Source of the DNA: Actinomycetota bacterium
Lineage (GTDB): Bacteria > Actinomycetota > Geothermincolia > Fen-727 > Anoxymicrobiaceae
Direction of reading: 5' to 3'
DNA: 18,273 nt
Assembly: GCA_003154635.1 (NCBI GenBank)
Contig: PMDX01000109.1
Span: 1 to 18,273 of the forward strand
Below the pieces are notes generated by a model that saw nothing but the letters and a program-made list of their open reading frames with translations, did not search any database and had not been told where the DNA came from. Position 1 is the first letter of the stretch. Each line of letters starts with the position of its first letter. Below, piece after piece: positions 7,922-14,957 of this stretch. The position numbers and the translations under genes were made by a program.

Positions 7922-9004
7922 ATGAAATTGAGGAAGTTCAGGGGGCCTGATATACGTACGGTCATGGACCAGGTGCGCCAGGCGCTTGGCGAAGATGCGG
8001 TCATCCTGGACACACACGATGTGATCGAGGGTGGGATCGGTGGGTTCTTCGGCACGCGCGCCATCGAGGTGGTAGCCGCGATCTCGGGTGGACCTGAGGG
8101 AACCATTAACAAGGAGTCCGATGCCCGGACCGGACCGCGGAGAGAGCTCGACCTCACGGTCCCGGCCGCGCCGCCAAACGATTCGTCGGCATTCTTACGC
8201 GGCGAGGACGACGAGATCCAACCGGAGGTAGAACTCGTCGATTCTGATATCGACGCCACCGCTCCAGTGATCAAGGACCGAAAGGCGATGTTGCTGGAGC
8301 GGGGGCTGGCCGCCCACCAGTTGCCGGCTGAGCGCACCGTGAACAAACAGGTGCATTCCCACGATGAGGGAGGGTTCGTACCCCTGGCGCTCTCCCTCGA
8401 AAATAAGCAGGAGGTGCGAGCGTCGCGCGAGCTCCCAAAGAGGGCGGTCTTCCTGGGACTCGCGGGCTCGGGCAAGACATCAGCGGTTGGACGGTTCGCA
8501 TGGCAGCACACCGCGGACCGCCCTGTCACCGTTGTGAGCCTCGAAGAAGAAGGCAGGTTGAGCGGAGCCGTCCGGTGGCGCGAGTTCTGGGAGACGATCG
8601 GCGTGGAGTTCGTCACGGTTTTCGAAGCCAGCGGGCTGCTTGAGCTCGATGTTTCGGACGATCGCGCTATCCTGGTCGATACGCCTCCAATGCCGATCGC
8701 GGAAGTGGAAAGCTGGCTCGAGGAGCTCATTGCGGCCCTTCCCGGATTTGATGTGTGTATCGTGGCTGACAGCCACATGGACGCTTTCGAGCTGGAGCTG
8801 CTGATGCAGAGGTGTTCGAACGTCGGGGCTACGATACTAATGCTGACCAAGGTCGATGAGCTGTTATCCAGCGGTAGGTTGGGTTCGCTGTTGTCCATTC
8901 CGGGGTTGCCGGCGGTTTACCTCACCGAGTCCACGACAATAACGAGTCCACCGCTTCCGGCCGGGCGTCGGGAGCTGCGTGGGATCGGGTCGCAAGGAGC
9001 CTGA
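7922..9004 (+). CDS. flhF: Divergent FlhF-type SRP-family GTPase
   Basis: A 360-residue protein. FlhF normally recruits early flagellar parts to their cell position and pairs with FlhG. The N-terminus MKLRKFRGPDIRTVMDQVRQ with LGEDAVIL (22-29) is the FlhF signature; a charged linker (60-165) leads to the GTPase region. Walker A is intact (G179-LAGSGKT186), and TKVDE (309-313) is the base-recognition motif. However, the expected DTAGRS motif reads DTPPMP (253-258), and the DTYR-GA block is replaced by EEEGRLSGAV (208-217). The C-terminal GQ-VP-D block is also absent. Nucleotide hydrolysis or dimerisation may be altered. ATG 7922 (AAGGGAG eight bases upstream) matches homologous N-termini; ATG 7877 also has a good site (GGAG) and would add 15 residues. 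No flhG follows. Confidence 0.8.
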   Translation: MKLRKFRGPDIRTVMDQVRQALGEDAVILDTHDVIEGGIGGFFGTRAIEVVAAISGGPEGTINKESDARTGPRRELDLTVPAAPPNDSSAFLRGEDDEIQPEVELVDSDIDATAPVIKDRKAMLLERGLAAHQLPAERTVNKQVHSHDEGGFVPLALSLENKQEVRASRELPKRAVFLGLAGSGKTSAVGRFAWQHTADRPVTVVSLEEEGRLSGAVRWREFWETIGVEFVTVFEASGLLELDVSDDRAILVDTPPMPIAEVESWLEELIAALPGFDVCIVADSHMDAFELELLMQRCSNVGATILMLTKVDELLSSGRLGSLLSIPGLPAVYLTESTTITSPPLPAGRRELRGIGSQGA

Positions 9005-9005
9005 T

Positions 9006-9281
9006 ATGCTGGCTTTGATAGAGATAATCTTCCTCTACATGTCTCTCATCGCTGGGGGAGTGACCCTCTGGTTCAGCATATACCAGGGGTACCCCCTTTC
9101 GGCGGGAGTCGCTAGAGCGCTGGTTGTTGGCGCCACCTTCTTTTTCATAGGGGTTGCTGCAAGATTCGTTCTTTATCTTTCGGTCTATTACGGCAATAGA
9201 GGCGGCCGGCAGTCCGAGAAAGGCGAGGCGGGTTCCGTTGCCCGGGGAGTCCCTGAGAGCATCGAGAACCTGGAGCAGTAG
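9006..9281 (+). CDS. Small two-helix membrane protein, unknown function
   Basis: A 91-residue protein with two strong hydrophobic segments (about 4-25 and 36-61) and a hydrophilic, Gly- and Glu-rich tail (64-91). I do not recognise the family. AAGGAG (8994-8999) lies six bases before ATG 9006, and the gene starts one base after the flhF stop, so it belongs to the flagellar operon and is very probably expressed. This is the position where many genomes have flhG, but there is no P-loop and no similarity to it. A role at the membrane in flagellar assembly is inferred from context only. Confidence 0.75.
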   Translation: MLALIEIIFLYMSLIAGGVTLWFSIYQGYPLSAGVARALVVGATFFFIGVAARFVLYLSVYYGNRGGRQSEKGEAGSVARGVPESIENLEQ

Positions 9282-9317
9282 CGGGTTGTTTGATAGACCA
9301 CGCGGGGTGGTTCAGAC

Positions 9318-9659
9318 ATGTCAATGCGTCCAATTGACATCCAGTCCATAATGGCTAATACCAAAGAGGTCGAGAAGATCCAGCAGGCGGCACAGACGCG
9401 CCAGCAGGACAAGGCACAGCGCTTTGAGGGTGAGCTCGAGAAGAAGGCGCTCCAGCAGTCAAAGCAAGTGCGGGACCTGTCCCGCTCGGAGAGCCTGAAG
9501 ATCGACAAGAAGACTCCAGGGCAGGAGCCGCGAAAGAGGCGCCGCAAGAAGGCCAAGCCGGCCGCGGCCGTCGAGGCCGACACTGAGGGAGAGATCTACG
9601 ACCCTCAGGCGGGCCTGCATCGCATCGGCCCCGACAGCAACCGCGACCTACTTCTTTAG
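9318..9659 (+). CDS. Small charged flagellar-operon protein, unknown function
   Basis: A 113-residue soluble, very polar protein. Residues 4-50 (RPIDIQSIMANTKEVEKIQQ onward) are probably helical and Gln/Lys rich; residues 67-84 form a strongly basic patch (EPRKRRRKKAKPAAA); the tail is acidic and then ends in LLL. Short proteins that begin M-RP-D-Q and are Gln-rich occur at the ends of flagellar operons in Clostridia as far as I recall, but I cannot name a function. ATG 9318 has GGGGTGG (9304-9310) seven bases upstream; ATG 9324 is the alternative. It is the last plus-strand gene of the block and ends only nine bases from the convergent minus-strand gene. Confidence 0.7.
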   Translation: MSMRPIDIQSIMANTKEVEKIQQAAQTRQQDKAQRFEGELEKKALQQSKQVRDLSRSESLKIDKKTPGQEPRKRRRKKAKPAAAVEADTEGEIYDPQAGLHRIGPDSNRDLLL

Positions 9660-9668
9660 TCCAGAGGC

Positions 9669-10781
9669 TCAGGCTGTGAGATTGATCTGCTGGACGGTGC
9701 CCGCCTTGCCGCTTTCGTCCAGGTATACACCAGTGCTCACAACTTCGCCGACCAGCGTGTTTGAGCCGTCCTTCATGGCAAACGGGGTCTCCGTTTTCCC
9801 CGTGTAGATTGCACCGACATTCTTATCGGAGAGTCGCGCAACCTGGTCGTTTCCGTTCAAGTCCCTGGACCATATGAGGAGGTTCTTGAAGACGGGATCC
9901 GCCTCGTCTATCCACCCGTTGCCGTCGGTGTCATATCGGGAGAGCTCGATGAACCCGTTTCCGGTGGACGGGCCGAACAGCTCGCTCCCGTCGTTTATCT
10001 TCTCGTCCCCGTTCACGTCCAGGGCGAGGAACCCGCTGCCCGGCTGCAGCAGGTGCACCTGGTCGGCGACCCCATCGGCATCTATGTCGAAATCGGAAGT
10101 GGAACCGGACAGTTGCGCGGCGGTGCCCCCGAAGTTAATGACCAGAGGGTCTTTCTTGACCGCGTCGCCGGCCCTGATGCTGATGTTGTTTTCCTCCACA
10201 AACCTCCTGCTCATGACCAGGTTGGTCTTGAAGTTTATCTCCTTACCATCCGCGGTCTTGATCACGCCCTCGGCGGAGAATGCCGTGGTCTCCTGCTCGG
10301 TGACCTTGTCGCGCCGGTCGTACTCCAGCCCCCAGCCCTGCTTCGCCGGCTGGGACTGGGTGGACTGGGCCTGCTGTGCCGGCTCTGGAGCATTACCGCC
10401 GGCCTTCCCGCCGAGGCGCGGGATCTTTATGTCGACCTTCTTGCCTGTCAAAGCTTCGATCATGGACTCGATTAGTACGACCTTGAGCCTGTCTTCCAGG
10501 GACATATCCAGCACGTCTTCGTCGCTCAATGGTGCGGATTGTTGAGATGCCGCCGCATGGCTGACGAAGGCTTTCGTGGAAGCGGCCACGATTCCCGCGG
10601 TGCCCCCGGCGAGCCGACGGGCCTCAGATGCGAGTGCTGCCGACGGCCTGGCGTTCGCAGCGGTCGTGCTGCTCTCCGGGGGCTCGTCCCCGACCCAGAC
10701 TCGGAGCTTCTCCGAGCTCTCCTGCTCGCGGGAAAAAACGCGGCCTGCATTCATAGATACTTGGGAACTTGATATGCGCAT
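9669..10781 (-). CDS. Protein with Ca-binding EF-hand/RTX-like loops, motility-linked
   Basis: A 370-residue protein without a signal peptide or membrane segment. Residues 1-31 (MRISSSQVSMNAGRVFS..., then LRVWVG) are followed by a Ser/Ala-rich stretch and a helix with DRLKVVLIESMIEALTGKKV (97-116). The C-terminal half holds acidic Ca-binding loops: DIDADGVAD (232-240), DVNGDEKINDGSELFG (255-270), DTDGNGWIDEAD (284-295) and DLNGND (307-312). The FLALDVNGDEKINDGSELFG arrangement is typical of repeats in large secreted Ca-binding proteins, here in a short protein. The start is ATG 10781: AAAGGA is five bases upstream, and the ATG at 10787 would touch that site. It follows a 59-residue gene by 41 bases and probably shares its promoter. 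Function unknown; a Ca-dependent surface or regulatory role is inference. Confidence 0.78.
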   Translation of the reverse strand: MRISSSQVSMNAGRVFSREQESSEKLRVWVGDEPPESSTTAANARPSAALASEARRLAGGTAGIVAASTKAFVSHAAASQQSAPLSDEDVLDMSLEDRLKVVLIESMIEALTGKKVDIKIPRLGGKAGGNAPEPAQQAQSTQSQPAKQGWGLEYDRRDKVTEQETTAFSAEGVIKTADGKEINFKTNLVMSRRFVEENNISIRAGDAVKKDPLVINFGGTAAQLSGSTSDFDIDADGVADQVHLLQPGSGFLALDVNGDEKINDGSELFGPSTGNGFIELSRYDTDGNGWIDEADPVFKNLLIWSRDLNGNDQVARLSDKNVGAIYTGKTETPFAMKDGSNTLVGEVVSTGVYLDESGKAGTVQQINLTA

Positions 10782-10822
10782 GGTCATCCTTTCCCAATGC
10801 TCTATCATTAATATGGGTTGTA

Positions 10823-11002
10823 TCAGGGTTGCGACCTCGGGTAATTGATTACCTGCATCCACCGATCGTCGGTCTCGTGCCACCTCGAGAGGAATTGCCT
10901 GAGCTTGACAGCACGCAACATTACATCGCCGACGCCTCTCTGGAAGCAATAAGAGCGGTAACCCGGGTTTCCCCTGAGGTCGATTCTGACGACGTCTCGC
11001 AT
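10823..11002 (-). CDS. Uncatalogued 59-residue protein
   Basis: A short gene that simple length cut-offs miss. ATG at 11002 is preceded by the strong binding site AAAGGAGG (11017-11010) with seven bases of spacing, and the frame runs 59 codons to TGA at 10825-10823. The product is basic and mixed in composition: MRDVVRIDLRGNPGYRSYCF at the start, a helix-like VMLRAVKLRQFLSRWHETDD (27-46), and VINYPRSQP at the end. One Cys (19). Codon third positions are GC-rich like neighbouring genes. I do not recognise the family. It lies 41 bases upstream of the Ca-binding-loop gene and about 50 bases downstream of a sigma-28-like promoter, so the two are probably one motility-controlled operon. Confidence 0.65.
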   Translation of the reverse strand: MRDVVRIDLRGNPGYRSYCFQRGVGDVMLRAVKLRQFLSRWHETDDRWMQVINYPRSQP

Positions 11003-11059
11003 GACGCAGCCTCCTTTCTGCGATGACGAGATTAGAACCTCGAGACCAGAATACGGAGG

Positions 11060-11086
11060 ATAGCGTCGAGCAACATCATGCGTTTA
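11060..11086 (-). promoter_or_regulatory. Sigma-28 (FliA/SigD)-like promoter
   Basis: On the minus strand TAAA (11086-11083) is followed by exactly 15 bases and then GACGCTAT (11067-11060). The Bacillus sigma-D consensus is TAAA-N15-GCCGATAT, so the -35 core and spacing match and the -10 matches at six of eight positions. It points at the 59-residue gene, whose start codon lies about 50 bases beyond the expected start point. Confidence 0.45.
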
Positions 11087-11113
11087 GGTTATCGCATCAC
11101 GGAGTTGGGTGGA

Positions 11114-11485
11114 TTAGCGGAGGAACTGGCCCATACTGCGCAGCGCCTTGTCGCCGCGACAGTCGGAGAAGAACCAGCCTGAAAGATAGAGTACCTGGTT
11201 GGCGTCCTTGTATCGGGAGTCGGAAGTAGTGATGCTGTTCTCCTGGCGGAACTGTTCGAGGAGCCTGGGCAGGGCCTCATTGAAATACCTCTCCTGGCCG
11301 ATCCTGCGTACGAGTCCTTCGATCTCTTTTTGCAGCCAACCGCACTGGATGCTGTCGAACACGGCTTCCGCGCCTCCCGGCCTGCTCGTATGGCCTTCAC
11401 TATCTCGCGATTTGAACCCGCCGTATGGTGGGTCTCACCGTGAAATTCGATCGATACTTCTTTACACAGATATTTTAGACGGCAT
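11114..11485 (-). pseudogene. Gene with two compensating frameshifts, unknown function
   Basis: AGGAGG (11500-11495) lies nine bases before ATG 11485, which opens MPSKISV and then hits TAA. One frame over, the reading continues smoothly as KEVSIEFHGETHHTAG and NREIVKAIRAGREA, then near 11375 it must return to the first frame to continue as AVFDSIQCGWLQKEIEGLVR through to SMGQFLR and TAA. An extra T in GTGTAAAG (near 11464) and a lost base in GGCCGGGAGGCGCGG (near 11375) would explain both shifts and restore a protein of about 123 residues. It is either a decayed gene or two sequencing errors. The downstream 82 codons (11362-11114, GTG start, GGAGG ten bases upstream) are intact with GC-rich third positions and could still be made alone. 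Predicted mostly helical; I do not recognise it. Confidence 0.5.
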
Positions 11486-11644
11486 CCATGATTTCCTCCT
11501 GAGCCAGGTAATAAAATGGTCAAAAAAGGGTACGAAAGGTCTTGTTCACTTGAGCCACCAGGTAGATAAAGGCGCGAATAGCGAGTCTGGCGTGTTCACG
11601 GGGCGACTTCGAGAGCCTTCGCCTTCAATGTGCGAGTCGTGTCT

Positions 11645-12322
11645 CTAGGCGTAAAAAACGGCTTCGTCGGCGAGCACGTGCGAGTCTTGTCCCCGCTTGA
11701 ACAACCTTTCGAGGAAACCCCTGTTGACGGCGAGGATCACTTCGATCATGTGAGGGTCGAGCTGGGTCCCGGAACACATCTCGATCTCCGTAAAAGCGAG
11801 GTCGAGGGGGACCGCATCGCAGTGAGCCCTGCCGCTTGCCATCGCGTCGAGCGTATCGGCGATAGCGAGAATCCGGGCTTCTCTTGGGATCGACTTGCCC
11901 TCGAGCCCATCGGGGTAGCCCATCCCGTCGTAGCGTTCGTGATGGTGCCGGACGATGTTGAGCACCACCCTGGGCATACCGGAACGCTTGACTATGCGGT
12001 ATCCGGCCTCAGGGTGCTGCTGCATCTCCCAGCAGTCGTTTTCGGTGAAGGGGCCCTTCTTCTGCAAGACTTCGTCGGCAATATGCACCTTGCCGATATC
12101 GTGCAGGTGGGCGCCGAGATGGATCTCGTCCCGCTCCTCCTTCTCGACCCCGAGTACGCGCGTCATCGCTGTCGCGATCTCCGACACTCTGTAGGAGTGA
12201 AACCGTGTGTGGTACTCGCGCGAATCAACTGCGGAGCCGAAGCCGAACGCCAGCGAGTGCAGGTTTGCCCAGGACATTTTGCGCCCGCTGAACCAGGACA
12301 TGTTGTGGGAGTTCGAAAACAT
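11645..12322 (-). CDS. Stand-alone HD-GYP cyclic-di-GMP phosphodiesterase
   Basis: A 225-residue cytoplasmic protein that is almost only an HD-GYP domain. HD-GYP enzymes hydrolyse cyclic di-GMP, usually favouring motility. Metal and substrate motifs are present: H39/H42 in the first helix (HTRFHSYRV), HDIGKVHI (74-81), HH(126-127), then HERYDGMGYPDGLEGKSIP (128-146) holding the GYP, and ADTLDAM (155-161). The later GTQLDP (185-190) fits the usual G-Q-DP block. The common DAMTSDRPYR element reads DAMASGRAHC here, a small departure. There is no receiver or other sensor domain, so control must come from expression or partner proteins. Start ATG 12322 has AGGAAG about ten bases upstream. It lies 114 bases after the acetyltransferase gene. 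Confidence 0.88.
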   Translation of the reverse strand: MFSNSHNMSWFSGRKMSWANLHSLAFGFGSAVDSREYHTRFHSYRVSEIATAMTRVLGVEKEERDEIHLGAHLHDIGKVHIADEVLQKKGPFTENDCWEMQQHPEAGYRIVKRSGMPRVVLNIVRHHHERYDGMGYPDGLEGKSIPREARILAIADTLDAMASGRAHCDAVPLDLAFTEIEMCSGTQLDPHMIEVILAVNRGFLERLFKRGQDSHVLADEAVFYA

Positions 12323-12362
12323 ATGTTTCGGTCTTCCTAGCTTGGCTTGCTACTTTTTTGCA

Positions 12363-12378
12363 GCGATATTGTAATCGC
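12363..12378. repeat. Small inverted repeat between GNAT and HD-GYP genes
   Basis: GCGAT (12363-12367) and ATCGC (12374-12378) flank six bases. On the minus strand it contains TACAAT, which resembles a -10 box in front of the HD-GYP gene; a convincing -35 box is lacking. It could be an operator or promoter element for the HD-GYP gene. The rest of the gap 12323-12436 is AT-rich with no gene. Confidence 0.2.
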
Positions 12379-12436
12379 GCGCGACAAACAAACCAGCAGC
12401 CAAATTGGTGAGAGGACGTGGTTTTTTGACTGAATG

Positions 12437-12931
12437 TCAGATGGAGGGGGAGTCGCCGGCCTTGGGGAGCGCGGCGGCCTGGACCTGCTTGGTCATGTGC
12501 ATGAGCCTGAGATTATCGTTGAGCGGCTCGATCTCGGATATCTTGTATCCGAGCTTCTGGTAGAGGATTATGTTGCGCTTGCTCTTGTGCCCTGTGAAGA
12601 TCTGGAATATATGCGCGTCAGAGAAGCTGACCTCGATCTCCTTCATGAGCTTGGACCCTATTCCCTGGCTCTGGTACTCGGGGTCGACTATGAGCCTGCC
12701 GACTTCGCACGCGTCACCCTGTATCCTGCCGCGCACGGAGCCGATTATCCTGTCACGGACGACGGCCTTGAGGTAGAGGTATTCCTCGAGATCACGCTCG
12801 AGCTCCTCGAGTGCCTGGGTGAGCGGCTCGATCGAGTAGTCGTTGTAAATCTCGGCCTCGCTCTGGTAGGCGAGGCGTTGCAAGGCCAGTATCTCTGGTG
12901 CATCTTCAGTAGTGGCGCGACTGATGATCAA
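12437..12931 (-). CDS. GNAT-family N-acetyltransferase
   Basis: A 164-residue protein with the GNAT fold order: MIISRATTEDAPEILALQRL (first strand and helix), the central strands LYLKAVVRDRIIGSVRGRI, then motif A CEVGRLIVDPEYQSQGIGSK (79-98) in which Q-SQGIG-K is the acetyl-CoA pyrophosphate loop, and motif B NIILYQKLGYKISEI near 120-134. These enzymes transfer an acetyl group from acetyl-CoA to an amine; the substrate cannot be read from sequence. The TTG start at 12931 overlaps the stop of the histidine kinase gene by four bases (TTGA), with a GGGGG-type binding site just upstream, so the two are translationally coupled. The last 15 residues (AAALPKAGDSPSI) are an untypical tail. Confidence 0.88.
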   Translation of the reverse strand: MIISRATTEDAPEILALQRLAYQSEAEIYNDYSIEPLTQALEELERDLEEYLYLKAVVRDRIIGSVRGRIQGDACEVGRLIVDPEYQSQGIGSKLMKEIEVSFSDAHIFQIFTGHKSKRNIILYQKLGYKISEIEPLNDNLRLMHMTKQVQAAALPKAGDSPSI

Positions 12932-14760
12932 GGTACTACCCCCAGCTTCTCATCAAAGTCACCGATAGAAAACTCAAGACATGCGCCATTATCATTGTAT
13001 GCTCTGATTTCGCCGCCGTAAATCTTGACTATCTTTTCGGCCGTCGCAAGCCCCACCCCGGTCTCGCCGGTCTTTCCCTTGAAGAACGGCATGAAGACGT
13101 TCTCAAGGTCTTCCGGTGGGATACCCGGGCCGTTGTCGCTGACCATGTAACGATGCCTGCCGTCGCCGTCGAGCCCGAGGCTCGACACCCGCACCACCGG
13201 AGCCGGGCTGGTATTGTGCTTTATCGCGTTCCCGATGACGTTGGAGAAGAGCTGGTATACATGTGTCTCGTTGGCAGTGACCGTGCCCAGATCGTAGCTC
13301 ACTTCTATTTTTATGTACTTAGCCTGTATCTTGGCCGCCCGCTCACTAAGCACCCTCGAGACGATGGATCCAACATCGACAACGGAAATGTTCCTGGGCT
13401 TCTGACCGGCTTCGGCGAATGCGAGCAGGTCGTCGATCAGCGTGAAGCATTTGTCGATGCTAGCCTGGAGCTCCACCATCAGTTTCTTTGTCTCCTCGGA
13501 GGAGACGGGCTGGTCGGCATACTCTATCACAAGCGATGTTGCTATCGCCGCGGCGGCCAGGGGCCCCTTGAGATCGTGCGAAACCGTATGCGCGTATCCC
13601 TCGAGCTCTCTGTTTGTCGCGGTAAGCTTGGCCGTTCGCTCCTCGACCTGTTTCTCCAGGCCGGCCCTGGCTTCGAGCAACTCGTCAGTCATCATGTTGA
13701 ATGCGAGCCCCAACTGGCCGACCTCATCGCGGGACGAGACCCGGGCGCGCCGGTTCAGGTCTCCTTTGCTGATCTCGAGAGCGGCGCCGGTAAGCTCGGT
13801 GACAGGTTGCGTTATACTACGGGCCATCAAAAGCGCGAAGGCGATAGCTATGAGTGTGACTCCCAACGTCACGACTATCAGGGCGATGCCGAGGTTGTTC
13901 ACTGGCGCGAACGCTTCGGACTTGTCCATCTTCGTGACCAGCCCCCACCCGGGCCCCGCAATATATTTCGTGGCGGCCAGAACCGGCACACCGCGGTAGT
14001 CGGTCTCGTTCTGGAGGAGGATCTCCCGTCCAGCGAGCGCTTCTTCCATCGGCAGGTTCTCGGTGTTTCCGGGCAGCACCGTGCCGAGGGGCGTGCCCTT
14101 TCCGAACCTGTTCGGGGTGATGTACTGGATGTCGCCACCCTGCGTCTTTTGCGCTATTACGGTCTCGCCTGTTTCCCCGAGACCTGAGTAGTCGCGAGAG
14201 AGCTCGAGCATGTTGTCCGCGTCTCCCACGACGACTATCACACCAAGAAGCTTGCCGTCGTAGGTTATAGGCCCGGCGAGATATCTCATCAGCTTGCCGT
14301 GCGAATCAGTGAAGAAGATGTCCGAGATGTTATGTCCCTTGCCGTCCTTGAAATAGGCTTCCTCCGCCTTGCTTGTTCCGATGATCGATGGATCGGTGGA
14401 GGCAATGACGGTGCCACCTGGATTCAGAATGAAGATACTCTGGAAGCTCTGGACGGCGGACCTTGCGCCAATGAGGTTGGGATACAGCAGCGTCTGAACG
14501 TCTGTGCCAGGATGGCTGTTGTAAGTATCGAGGACGCTTGTAAGAGTCGTCCGGCTCTCCAGCAGGGAGAGCCGTTCGTCATTCTGACGCAACATGTTCT
14601 CGACCCGGCTCTTCTGGATCGAGGCGACCGATTCGAGCTGGTTGAGGACCTGGCGGGTCACGATATGCCGGCCGATGATATAGCCGGTGATACTTACCCC
14701 GGCAAGAGGTACCAGTGCAACCAGCAGTAGCACGATTGTTAATCTTGTTCTAATCCTCAT
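12928..14760 (-). CDS. Membrane sensor histidine kinase (dCache-HAMP-HisKA-HATPase)
   Basis: A 610-residue sensor kinase. A membrane segment (about 8-30) is followed by an extracytoplasmic dCache-type sensor region (about 35-285) and a second membrane segment (290-311). HAMP follows (about 312-365, with RSITQPVTELTGAALEISKG), then HisKA with phospho-acceptor His395 in GYAHTVSHDLKGPL, and an ATPase domain: N-box NVIGNAIKHN (507-516), G1 DNGPGIP (542-548) and G2 GETGVGLA (565-572). The YAHTVSHDLK-PL form is that of phytochrome-like kinases. All catalytic motifs are intact. No response regulator gene is adjacent; the coupled gene is the acetyltransferase. dCache domains usually sense small ligands such as organic acids or amino acids. 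ATG 14760 follows directly on a 197-base divergent gap. Confidence 0.92.
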   Translation of the reverse strand: MRIRTRLTIVLLLVALVPLAGVSITGYIIGRHIVTRQVLNQLESVASIQKSRVENMLRQNDERLSLLESRTTLTSVLDTYNSHPGTDVQTLLYPNLIGARSAVQSFQSIFILNPGGTVIASTDPSIIGTSKAEEAYFKDGKGHNISDIFFTDSHGKLMRYLAGPITYDGKLLGVIVVVGDADNMLELSRDYSGLGETGETVIAQKTQGGDIQYITPNRFGKGTPLGTVLPGNTENLPMEEALAGREILLQNETDYRGVPVLAATKYIAGPGWGLVTKMDKSEAFAPVNNLGIALIVVTLGVTLIAIAFALLMARSITQPVTELTGAALEISKGDLNRRARVSSRDEVGQLGLAFNMMTDELLEARAGLEKQVEERTAKLTATNRELEGYAHTVSHDLKGPLAAAAIATSLVIEYADQPVSSEETKKLMVELQASIDKCFTLIDDLLAFAEAGQKPRNISVVDVGSIVSRVLSERAAKIQAKYIKIEVSYDLGTVTANETHVYQLFSNVIGNAIKHNTSPAPVVRVSSLGLDGDGRHRYMVSDNGPGIPPEDLENVFMPFFKGKTGETGVGLATAEKIVKIYGGEIRAYNDNGACLEFSIGDFDEKLGVVP

Positions 14761-14864
14761 GTGATCGAATAAGCCGCCGTGGTTGCCAATATCACTCTAA
14801 AAATACCGTTCATGGAAAGGGACATAACGGCGATAGATCCCGCCCCGTCCGCCCCGCCTTCGCG

Positions 14865-14879
14865 TCCTATTCAATAGGA
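14865..14879. promoter_or_regulatory. Perfect palindrome in the kinase/MFS divergent region
   Basis: TCCTATT (14865-14871) and AATAGGA (14873-14879) are perfect inverted arms around one C. It sits in the 197-base gap between the divergently read histidine kinase and MFS genes, and about 17 bases upstream of a TATAAG (14896-14901) that could be the -10 box of the MFS gene. The form suits a dimeric repressor site. No regulator gene is adjacent. Confidence 0.3.
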
Positions 14880-14957
14880 TAACGGGGCATCTGTGTATAA
14901 GATAGGTCAATACATGGTTTTGGCCCGGTTGTCACGGAGATATCGCGGAATGGGTGG

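Noticed and set aside
10769..11026. 85-codon plus-strand frame over the 59-residue gene
   Set aside because: No binding site, overlaps the minus-strand start region, and the minus frame has a strong AAAGGAGG site and a promoter.
11405..11420. GGTTCAAATC on the minus strand, like a tRNA T-loop
   Set aside because: The flanking bases cannot form the 5-bp T-stem and no cloverleaf surrounds it; it lies in the frameshifted coding region.
11630..12340. 236-codon plus-strand frame opposite the HD-GYP gene
   Set aside because: Shadow of the HD-GYP gene, whose catalytic motifs are intact on the minus strand.
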